This document shows, one piece after another, positions 16,464 through 24,579 of a stretch of 64,000 nucleotides of DNA (its first letter is position 1; the number at the start of each line of letters is the position of its first letter). Location of the stretch: positions 6,493 through 70,492 of the forward strand of contig DBDJ01000013.1 in the NCBI GenBank assembly GCA_002293525.1, given 5' to 3'. Both the position numbers and the translations under genes were made by a program. This DNA comes from Lachnospiraceae bacterium UBA935. GTDB lineage: Bacteria > Bacillota > Clostridia > Lachnospirales > Lachnospiraceae. Below the pieces are notes generated by a model, which saw only the letters and a program-made list of their open reading frames with translations, ran no database searches and was not told the origin of the DNA.

Positions 16464-17483
16464 TCACGCCAAGGTAATTGTTAAACATCTGGTGGCTTCC
16501 TGCCAAGTATAGTAAAACTGGGAAGTATAGCCGCTTCTTGATGCCGCGCTCATGATTTTTTCCTCCAGATATTTCAGCGGATTACTTCCCATGGAAATCG
16601 CCGGCGATATTTTCAGCTGCATGGTTTTGTTTCGATATTTTATGTGTTTGCTGATAATATCCTCAATCTGTGACTCACTATAGGCGTAAAGATGGTTTGC
16701 AATAAAATACGACAGTTTCTGGGAACCGCATTTCGGTGTCGACCGGAAATCCCACTCATGGTCCACTGCTATTTCGTCGTCATCCAACCCAAAATAATCG
16801 TAGGAATACATGTGTGTTGTTTCATATGTATTTGTATCCCAAGTAGCATCAATATGAAAGAACTCTCCCTGGTACTCCATGATGTTCCATACGTGATCGA
16901 CTTTGGAAGTGTGACGATAGGAGGACTTGCCTTTAACAAGCATGCCTTTCATTCCAAAGTACTGAGCTATAAGAGAAAAGGCACTTGCGAAGCCGTCACA
17001 TACCGCCAGATGATTGACCAGTGCGCCATAAGCATTGTGCGACATGGGGGTTCTGCTTTTCCCCCTTTCGATACTTTTTAATTCGTCCGTATCATACTTG
17101 ACATTTCTCTGTAAGAACTCTGAAATCCCCATCAGGATCTCTTTATCATTCTTGGCGTTCTTATCTATTTCCCATACGGCATTCTCTAAGGCTTTTTTTA
17201 ACTGAATCCCGCATTGCTCTGCCTGTCTTTTGTTCAAGCAGCCCACAAAATTCATTTGCTTGCTGTAGAAGCTCCCAATCGTACGGATCATGGTCTTATT
17301 GAAGTAGATGATGTCCGGATTATCGCCTAGCACGGTAGCCAGGACTTCCATGATATTCACGTTGCGCTTGACCCGGGAAATATCACACGATGCTGCCTGC
17401 CGCCGCATCGCCTCTTCAAAAAGACCATAGGCAACCTGTTCATCTTTATTTAACTGGCCGTAGCCCAATCCATAAGTATTCAC
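16464..17483 (-). CDS. Transglutaminase-like protein of operon A
   Basis: A 339-residue soluble protein. The core domain has the Cys-His-Asp triad of the transglutaminase/cysteine protease fold: LAVCDGFASAFS (Cys162), KVDHVWNIM (His197) and FFHIDATWD (Asp212). The N-terminal 140 residues are helical (GYGQLNKDEQVAYGLFEEAM). Bacterial proteins of this type may be peptidases, cross-linking enzymes or inactive binders; all catalytic residues are intact here. It is the counterpart of the protein at 35962-36945, with the same N-terminal layout. The start is a GTG at 17483 with GGGAG upstream. Confidence 0.82.
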   Translation of the reverse strand: MNTYGLGYGQLNKDEQVAYGLFEEAMRRQAASCDISRVKRNVNIMEVLATVLGDNPDIIYFNKTMIRTIGSFYSKQMNFVGCLNKRQAEQCGIQLKKALENAVWEIDKNAKNDKEILMGISEFLQRNVKYDTDELKSIERGKSRTPMSHNAYGALVNHLAVCDGFASAFSLIAQYFGMKGMLVKGKSSYRHTSKVDHVWNIMEYQGEFFHIDATWDTNTYETTHMYSYDYFGLDDDEIAVDHEWDFRSTPKCGSQKLSYFIANHLYAYSESQIEDIISKHIKYRNKTMQLKISPAISMGSNPLKYLEEKIMSAASRSGYTSQFYYTWQEATRCLTITLA

Positions 17484-17519
17484 TCATAACTCCCGTGCAG
17501 CATGCCGGCTATGTCTAAC

Positions 17520-20500
17520 TCACATACTGTTCTTAACACAATACAGGGCAACCTTGTACTGCGAAGCTCTTTTATTTTCGGCGATTTCGTACAACATAAT
17601 ATTCATAAATACCTGATCTTTGATAAATTTATCTAAGAAAACCACATAACGGTCAAGGCCTTTATATACCTTGTCAGCCCAGCCCGCAGCGGCCTTTCTG
17701 ATTTCAGGGGTCAGCATTGAACTGCTCTTTATGCCAGGCGGAAGCTCCGGCTCATACATCCTGATCAGGTCATGGCAGTTTAACAGCCGCATGATCAGCT
17801 CCGCTAGTATATTTTTATCGCTGCCTTTTTTCCATTCTCCATAAAAATCAGTAGTCAGTTTTTCTGTTTTTAGCTGGGCTGTCTTGTTGACTCCCGGGGA
17901 ATTATCTTTTATCACATCTTTTAACCAAGTCAGGTTATATTTCTGGGTTTGCGACTCATTTATTAGCTCCTCAATAAGAAGATACAGCATTTCCTTCTCA
18001 GCACAAAGATCATTGCGTCTTGCCGTTTCTTCCTCATAACGGTCGCTGCATTTGTCGATTTTAGTCAATACCGTCTCCAGCCAGTCATTCTGGAATATGG
18101 CCGCAACACCCTTGTCCAATTTACTCAACTCCAATATCTGTTCATCACTAAGACCGATCGAACGGCCGATCGACTCACAGTCCGTGGCCTCAGGGAGCCG
18201 CATCACTATCTTAGTGTTGGTGTTTTTGATAGCAGAAATGTCAACCGCCGTAGGCGACTGGTCAACAATAATAAAACCTTCCCCATAGGTTCTCATCTCC
18301 GCTATAGAATTGCTGATCATTTCCACCGATTTCCCTTGTACATTGGCTGATTCCTGTCCCTGGTCAGTCGAAGTTTTCTTCAGCAGGTTGTGGGCTTCTT
18401 CCATAATGGTAATATGATGCAGCGGCAGGTTGGTTCCCCTTGACGTCGCCTGCCGGAACTCGCTTAGTTTGAGGACGATAACCCCCATAATTAAAGCTTT
18501 TGTTTCCGTTGAACCTACCCTGCTTAAGTCGATAATAGTATTCTCATTGAACAAGATGCTGTCAGCGACCGGCACCCCGTTAAATATCTGACCGACCAAG
18601 CCATTGGTCAGACCTTCTACCCTTGTTACCAGGGCGCCGATATAATTCCCCTTGGCTTCCGCGGAAAATTCCGACTCGTTAAGGATGACCGGGAGTACTG
18701 TTAAGACATCCTTGAAATCGGGAAACTTTCCATTTCCCAAGTCTTGATAGGTAGAGTGATTCAAATCCCAGCCATGCATAATATATACCCGTTCAAAAGA
18801 TGACTTCAGCACGGCGGGCATCGCCGCATACAGCGGCCAGCATGCGCTGAATATCTCAATCAGGCGGTCCAGATGTTCCAAGACATGGATCTCCTCATCA
18901 AATTCAAAGGGATTGATACATAGCATTGAGTAGTATTTAGGATTGGTGGTGAAGATATTGATGTCCGGCATCCCGCCAAATGCCAGCTTGTATTCACCCT
19001 TGGCAGGCTCGATAACAAGAAACTTAACATCATTTTCCGGCCGCGTCACCTCATCAATTAGCTTATATGTGGTATTCGACTTGCCGGAACCGGTCGAACC
19101 GGTAATGAAGCAATGGGATGATAATGTCTCTAGGTTGAGCATGACGCGGTTATTCTGGAAAACCTCTCCCATATGATAGATAGCGCCAAGGTTCACCACC
19201 CGTTTCGGCTCGGCTCCGCCCTTACGGAAAACATTGCGGCCAAACTCGGCTGACTCTATAGAGGTAACGCCGCTGACCGATTTATGCGGCAGCCCCATCA
19301 GGATCGGCAGCTCCACACCGCTGATCAGCGATGCCGCGGTTATTTCTTGGGCTTCATAATCCGGCCCGGCAAAGGATGCTTCATATTTAAAACGCGGATG
19401 TAAGCCGTAGCGGAGGTATTCCATGATCTGTAATGATTTTTCATGGTGTTCATACTCACTGTCCCAGATATTGATAAAGGAATTTTCCACGCTGGTCTTT
19501 TCACCGGCAACCAGGGCTTTATATGTATTAGCCGCAACGATAGCCACTTCTTCCTTATCGGCAATGAAATAACACGCACTGTCCCATAGGCCATAAGATT
19601 CGCAGTGCTTGATCCTGTCGAGCTGTTCGTCAATCTTTTCCAACAGCTCCTCAACGGTCTTATTATGTCTCGTCAGCTGAATGCTTGCTGATGTTCCGCG
19701 GGTGTCTGTCTTGGTTACCGTTTTAGTGTCGCTGGCAGTCTCTGTTTCCGAATAGTTTTCCGTGTGGCTTTCGCTTGTTCCCTCGCTGCTCCCATAGGAT
19801 GAATTCGTTCCCGAACCCGTATTGAAACCGGTGCCGAACAGACCAAAGTTAGAGCCACGGTTATGTGATCTGCCGGAACTTCGGTTGGTTCCTTTATTTT
19901 TGCCGGTTGTATCACTGATCCCGTCATTAACTGACTTGGAAAATCCTTTGCTGATACCGTCTGCAACCGAATCACTTTCATTTTCACCATAGGTCATGAC
20001 GATTTGCGAGCACTGCGAAAGAGCCGAATACAGTTCCTCAAGTCCCCTTTTCTTGTCCTCTAGCGTTTGCTTGCTCAAGGGTGATGAAACGAATACCGCC
20101 GTATATGTCTCCCCGGCCATTGAATCAATGAATTTCTCAATACCCTGAACAAATCTGTCCTTGTCATCTTCATCCCGCATGCCGGGCACAATGGAAACCG
20201 ATGTTACCGCCATATGAGAATACTCGGACGGTATTTTTTCTTCTAAGAATGCTTCTATCCGCGAGGCATCTTGTTCCCTGATATTTATACCGGGGAAATT
20301 GCCTTTAAGGCTTTTTTTAAGTATCGCCTTGGCTACATCGGGACGCTTGTGGTCGCGGGTACCCAGATAAAAGCTGACACCGGTCTGGTCACTGGATATC
20401 GCCAAAAGAACCGAACTGCCAAAATTAGCAAGCGCGCTATATACACTCACCAGCTTATCATTAATATTTTCATCTAGGTCGTAGACAATTTTGTCGATCT

Positions 20501-20675
20501 GGAACAATGACATTACAGAAAAGGTCTTTTCATTATCATCCAAAGGAACCGGAACACATTTATCCATGTCGATCAGGTAATTTTTGTTGACAAACAGATC
20601 AACCAGCTCCATTCCCCTGCCCATTACCTCAGCAACATTGTTTTTCAGTTCCGGCGATACCCGCAATTCATCCAT
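17520..20675 (-). CDS. HerA/FtsK-superfamily ATPase with Ser/Gly/Thr-rich linker
   Basis: A 1051-residue cytoplasmic ATPase. Residues 1-225 are a mixed-fold N-terminal domain. About residues 228-325 are a low-complexity Gly/Ser/Asn/Thr linker. Next come a helical segment and a DUF87/HerA-type core with Walker A GSTGSGKSNTTY near residue 530, Walker B HITIMEEAHNLL near 758, and MRTYGEGFIIVDQSPTAVD, a sensor region characteristic of HerA-like translocases. A helical C-terminal tail of about 170 residues follows. HerA/FtsK-class rings pump DNA or, as EssC/VirD4, protein. With no nuclease such as NurA beside it, a protein-handling role within the operon is plausible but inferred. Confidence 0.85.
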   Translation of the reverse strand: MDELRVSPELKNNVAEVMGRGMELVDLFVNKNYLIDMDKCVPVPLDDNEKTFSVMSLFQIDKIVYDLDENINDKLVSVYSALANFGSSVLLAISSDQTGVSFYLGTRDHKRPDVAKAILKKSLKGNFPGINIREQDASRIEAFLEEKIPSEYSHMAVTSVSIVPGMRDEDDKDRFVQGIEKFIDSMAGETYTAVFVSSPLSKQTLEDKKRGLEELYSALSQCSQIVMTYGENESDSVADGISKGFSKSVNDGISDTTGKNKGTNRSSGRSHNRGSNFGLFGTGFNTGSGTNSSYGSSEGTSESHTENYSETETASDTKTVTKTDTRGTSASIQLTRHNKTVEELLEKIDEQLDRIKHCESYGLWDSACYFIADKEEVAIVAANTYKALVAGEKTSVENSFINIWDSEYEHHEKSLQIMEYLRYGLHPRFKYEASFAGPDYEAQEITAASLISGVELPILMGLPHKSVSGVTSIESAEFGRNVFRKGGAEPKRVVNLGAIYHMGEVFQNNRVMLNLETLSSHCFITGSTGSGKSNTTYKLIDEVTRPENDVKFLVIEPAKGEYKLAFGGMPDINIFTTNPKYYSMLCINPFEFDEEIHVLEHLDRLIEIFSACWPLYAAMPAVLKSSFERVYIMHGWDLNHSTYQDLGNGKFPDFKDVLTVLPVILNESEFSAEAKGNYIGALVTRVEGLTNGLVGQIFNGVPVADSILFNENTIIDLSRVGSTETKALIMGVIVLKLSEFRQATSRGTNLPLHHITIMEEAHNLLKKTSTDQGQESANVQGKSVEMISNSIAEMRTYGEGFIIVDQSPTAVDISAIKNTNTKIVMRLPEATDCESIGRSIGLSDEQILELSKLDKGVAAIFQNDWLETVLTKIDKCSDRYEEETARRNDLCAEKEMLYLLIEELINESQTQKYNLTWLKDVIKDNSPGVNKTAQLKTEKLTTDFYGEWKKGSDKNILAELIMRLLNCHDLIRMYEPELPPGIKSSSMLTPEIRKAAAGWADKVYKGLDRYVVFLDKFIKDQVFMNIMLYEIAENKRASQYKVALYCVKNSM

Positions 20676-20688
20676 ATCTTTACGTCCC

Positions 20689-23343
20689 TCATGTACGTTT
20701 TCTTTGGAACAGTCCGGTCAGATTTTTAAGTAATGGATTGGTACTTATCGCCATGTCCTTGACATTCTCCCAGGCATGGGCCGCTTTGCGGTCATGTTTA
20801 AAAAAATCATCCATTGCGCTGTCCAGATCTTCAAGTTTCTGCTTGCTCAGCTTACACAGATACCGGCCGGCCATATCCTGGTCATCAAGACTGCCTATGT
20901 CAAACATAAAGCTAAGGAACTCTCCAAAATCAGCATAATCCTTTTTGCCTTTACTTTTTTTATAAGTCATTCCGCACCAGTATTCCATAAAGAGTTTCTG
21001 CGTCTGCCTGTCAAAGATAAACAGGTCATAAACGGCGGTAAAATCTGCTGCGGTCAAGTTAAAATTATTGACCGCGTCAAAAGCCCATTCAAAATAGTCC
21101 TTTATCTTTCCTTCGGCCATTCCGTTGAGCCTTGCGCCGCCGTTTTCCGCCTCGCTTTTTATGTCTTGCGCCACCGCGATAATATCCCTTTTCGTAGTGA
21201 TCTTTCCAAGCTGCAATGCGATCCAGAACAAAAGCAGACGTTCCCTGGCCGGCTTGTGCATCACTTCTAACTTATATTTATAAATCTCCTTTATTGTCCG
21301 CCGATTATCCGAACTGACTTTTTCCAGCGGAATAAATTCACACACGGCCTCACAGAGCGCTTCCACATAATCTTCTTTGATTTGCCTGTCCATCGCCAGC
21401 CGCAAGATTTCTGTTGCATATCTGAAACGTTCCTTATCTTCGATACTGTTCATCTTGCGCTCGTATAAGGCCTCATAGTCTCTTAACGCCGTCGTAGCAT
21501 AAGCCTTCCCATAGCTGTGATCCTTTACGAACCAAGTACGCCAGTAATCAGTAAAGCAGTCCCTGATATCATCCCAGGAGTCTTTTTTCTTAAGTTGCCT
21601 AGCATATAGCTGATACATGTCGTCAAAACGGTCATATTCCCGGAGAATCCTATTAACGGCATCAATTGAAGACGGTTCCATCGTCAGCGTCACCTCATAA
21701 AAATATTCCCAAAAGTGAAGCAGGTCGGCATCCTTCATCGCCAGATCCTTTAGGAAACCCTCTATATTGAGCGACATATTCACATAGTAATCAACATTAT
21801 CCTTGAAACCGTCAATGATCCGCTCGGCCAGCTCATAGCCGTTTTGCCGGCCGGATGCATATACCATCCGGACAATGCCAAAATATATCTTTCCAATCGC
21901 ATGATCCGGATACAGCTCGTCAGTTGGAAGCATCGCATCTTTTACAAAATCACTGATGACACGGGTGATAAATAATACTTTCCATAATTTAACATGCTGT
22001 TCCAGAACCCCCAGAAGCAGATCCCGGTTTCTCTCTATCATTAATTCCGCCGGGAGGCTAAGATTTACCTTCCTAGCCATATCGTCAATACTGTCATAGA
22101 GCGGAATAAAGCTAGATTCTCTGATCCCTTCGGCAGAAAGTGACAAAATAAGCAGGTCCACGATCATCTGCTTTACCGCTTTCTGCTGATCGCGGCTGAG
22201 AAGCCTCATAAAATGAAGCATGAAGCCCAGCACATGTAACGCATATACATGATCCAGATGCTTCATTGCCTCCCCTTCACCGACAAGCTTATCAATAAGT
22301 TCTTTTCTGACGTCATCGGTCAGAAATTCGCCGGAAAAATCCGCTATTTCCGCAAATTCTTCCTCGGTGATTTCGGAAATACCCTCGGCAAGGAAGCTGT
22401 ACAGATAGTAGGCCGCGTAATAGCTGGGACTGCTCTCACTTAGAGTCGTTTTTGTTGCCACGAAATCATGAAATTCCGTCAGGCTGTCGTATGAGAAGCT
22501 AAAGGCGGTATCCAGAAAGTCCATGAGCATCCCTTCAGCTTCTATGGGGCTGAAATGATAATTGATAAAATCAAATACATAGTGCCGGTTAGACGCGACA
22601 TAACTCATCCCGTTGTAGCGGCTTCCCTCGGATATGACCCCACAAATCTGTGCCGGTGAAAGCTCCGGGTCATACTCGTAGGTAGTAAAATTGATTTTCT
22701 TGGCTATATCAAGCGGCATAGTGTAGTGTAGCGCCGCTATCCATTTGGCAATGTTGTCGGCTTCATCGCAAATTATGATCCGCTTCTTTTCGACGGGGAA
22801 CCTGAGCATCGCCGTAACCATCTTTTTGTAGTATTCCAGGTTTTTACCTATGCCGAGGAATTCGATGACTGAGTCCGTATCAATCATATAACCCCGTGTC
22901 AGTTCCGGTGCCGGCAGATAGGCGGGGGGCTGAGGATTATTTACTTCTTCATATCCCATGCTGCTCCTAAGTGCCGTACTGGCATACATTTCACAAGGAT
23001 ATATATCTAAATCATTGAAATCACAAACAATAGAATGGCTCAGCTGGTTGCCGAATCTCCCGGCACTCCCCATATAGTCCCGGCCCAGATAGGTATTAAG
23101 CGTGACCGCGACGCTTCCATTCTTAAGCAGCCGGTATATAAAGGAAGCCGGCATTGTCTTGGCCATTTCCTCGGACATGGGTGTTCCCGCCGGCAAGGAT
23201 GGTACCTGATATGTGAAAAGACCCTTGACATCGTCCGATTTACTGTCAGCAAATGACTCATCATATGAAAATATCTGCTGCCCGTCATTGACCCCATCAA
23301 TACCTCTCATGCAAGAAGTATAAATGATCTGATGTTTTGCCAT
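20689..23343 (-). CDS. GAP1-like (GTPase-associated protein 1) of operon A
   Basis: An 884-residue soluble protein. The N-terminal region of about 260 residues (IIYTSCMRGIDGVNDGQQIF, FGNQLSHSIVCD, RGYMIDTD, RIIICDEADNIAKWIAAL) matches the pattern of the GAP1-N domain that accompanies bacterial TRAFAC/DO-GTPases. The remainder is almost all helical, with many aromatic and acidic residues, as expected of a repeat-like scaffold. No catalytic motif is seen. It lies 15 bp from the adjoining GTPase gene and starts after GGAGGG. Its counterpart in operon B (39743-43237) has the same N-terminal domain and place in order. The adaptor or regulator role for the GTPase is inferred. Confidence 0.75.
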   Translation of the reverse strand: MAKHQIIYTSCMRGIDGVNDGQQIFSYDESFADSKSDDVKGLFTYQVPSLPAGTPMSEEMAKTMPASFIYRLLKNGSVAVTLNTYLGRDYMGSAGRFGNQLSHSIVCDFNDLDIYPCEMYASTALRSSMGYEEVNNPQPPAYLPAPELTRGYMIDTDSVIEFLGIGKNLEYYKKMVTAMLRFPVEKKRIIICDEADNIAKWIAALHYTMPLDIAKKINFTTYEYDPELSPAQICGVISEGSRYNGMSYVASNRHYVFDFINYHFSPIEAEGMLMDFLDTAFSFSYDSLTEFHDFVATKTTLSESSPSYYAAYYLYSFLAEGISEITEEEFAEIADFSGEFLTDDVRKELIDKLVGEGEAMKHLDHVYALHVLGFMLHFMRLLSRDQQKAVKQMIVDLLILSLSAEGIRESSFIPLYDSIDDMARKVNLSLPAELMIERNRDLLLGVLEQHVKLWKVLFITRVISDFVKDAMLPTDELYPDHAIGKIYFGIVRMVYASGRQNGYELAERIIDGFKDNVDYYVNMSLNIEGFLKDLAMKDADLLHFWEYFYEVTLTMEPSSIDAVNRILREYDRFDDMYQLYARQLKKKDSWDDIRDCFTDYWRTWFVKDHSYGKAYATTALRDYEALYERKMNSIEDKERFRYATEILRLAMDRQIKEDYVEALCEAVCEFIPLEKVSSDNRRTIKEIYKYKLEVMHKPARERLLLFWIALQLGKITTKRDIIAVAQDIKSEAENGGARLNGMAEGKIKDYFEWAFDAVNNFNLTAADFTAVYDLFIFDRQTQKLFMEYWCGMTYKKSKGKKDYADFGEFLSFMFDIGSLDDQDMAGRYLCKLSKQKLEDLDSAMDDFFKHDRKAAHAWENVKDMAISTNPLLKNLTGLFQRKRT

Positions 23344-23358
23344 TATTATCCCTCCGGT

Positions 23359-24570
23359 TTATTTGCTCGGCTTGATGACCTTATTTTCCTTAAGTACCCA
23401 CAGCAGCGGATCTTCGATCCGATGAGGCCGCGGCCGGTCGATTCTTCTGTCCTCCTTAGGGTTATTATCCATGCCCAGTGCCGAGACGGTAAAATAGGAA
23501 TAGTTTGAATAATTCACATCTACTTGTGACATAAATGATTCTGCCCCCCACTCTACCAGCAGGCTTCTTATTTCATTGTCCACATTATGCCAGTCTGACA
23601 TATTAAAGATCTTCCCGGCGCAATGCGGACTTGTTTCGAGGATGGTGCTTCCCTCAGGAACAAGTGAAGCAATGGCATCAAATTTGGAGAACACCGCGGC
23701 GACAGGAATATCAATCTTTTGCTCCGTTCTCAGATGTCTGTCGTTGCGTATTAACTTAGAAACCCTTGACATGATATCATCGGATCTGGTGGCCTGCTTC
23801 CAGTCTACCGAAGAAGCCCGCAAAACCATGTTTTCATCAAGCTGGTTTCTGACAGCTGGTATCTGCATCGGATCAAGCAGGAAAATAATGCCTGCTGATT
23901 TGCAGATATATTTATTGACGGTACTCATCGTGTCCTCATCGTTCAGGTCTTCCCCTGCCGTATCAAAGAACACTAGGGTAAAACTCTCAATCTGATCTCC
24001 GAAAAGAGCCTTATGCTTTAGCTTTAATGTAAAAATAAGCGGCCGGTATGCCCCGTTATTACTATCCTGAACGGAACTTCTTGTTAAATCCAGCTTTTGC
24101 ATATCCAAGTATAGCTTCTGATATGCTCCGGCCTTATACCTGCTCATAGTATCATCAAACCCTTCCATGGCACCGCCGAACCTAACGGAAATCCGCTCTA
24201 TCAGTTCATTGATAATAACGCCGACAAAATGGCTCTTGCCGGTATCACGCGAGCCGACGACGGATATTATCATATCCTTTCCGAGCAAAGTGGATTCCGG
24301 CAATTTATTATGACATGACGGACAAATAATCGCATAGGTAGAGCTTCCACATTCCGGACATTTGGCGGACTTTGGTATGGACATTCCTTTCGCCGGATTG
24401 CTAAACGTGGGTTTCCCCATCTTCGGAATGGAGATATCGCCATTCTCATACCGGGTAATCTCCACATCAGGGACGTCTTTGCATCTTCTATTGGTGCAGC
24501 GGAACTGGACATCCTGAAGCTTGCGCTGCTCAAAGCAAAACGGACAGATAAACGTTGATTTAAGTGCCAT
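23359..24570 (-). CDS. Zinc-ribbon TRAFAC-type GTPase (DO-GTPase-like)
   Basis: A 403-residue cytoplasmic protein. Two zinc ribbons occupy residues 9-30 (CPFC..C..C) and 71-86 (CPECGSSTYAIICPSC). The GTPase domain follows: P-loop VVGSRDTGKSH at residues of about 105-114, switch-II DTAGED (Asp203-Gly206) and VFSKFD (295-298) in the place of NKxD. This matches the double-GTPase families reported from NTPase-based conflict systems. It is sandwiched between the FN3 adaptor and the GAP1-like gene, the same neighbours as its paralog at 43284-44582. The GTP state presumably controls GAP1 or the chaperone partners. Confidence 0.85.
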   Translation of the reverse strand: MALKSTFICPFCFEQRKLQDVQFRCTNRRCKDVPDVEITRYENGDISIPKMGKPTFSNPAKGMSIPKSAKCPECGSSTYAIICPSCHNKLPESTLLGKDMIISVVGSRDTGKSHFVGVIINELIERISVRFGGAMEGFDDTMSRYKAGAYQKLYLDMQKLDLTRSSVQDSNNGAYRPLIFTLKLKHKALFGDQIESFTLVFFDTAGEDLNDEDTMSTVNKYICKSAGIIFLLDPMQIPAVRNQLDENMVLRASSVDWKQATRSDDIMSRVSKLIRNDRHLRTEQKIDIPVAAVFSKFDAIASLVPEGSTILETSPHCAGKIFNMSDWHNVDNEIRSLLVEWGAESFMSQVDVNYSNYSYFTVSALGMDNNPKEDRRIDRPRPHRIEDPLLWVLKENKVIKPSK

Positions 24571-24579
24571 CTTTTCTCC

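Noticed and set aside
19715..19990. 91-codon minus-strand frame within the HerA ATPase gene
   Set aside because: It is an alternate frame through the Ser/Gly/Thr low-complexity linker, without a start site.
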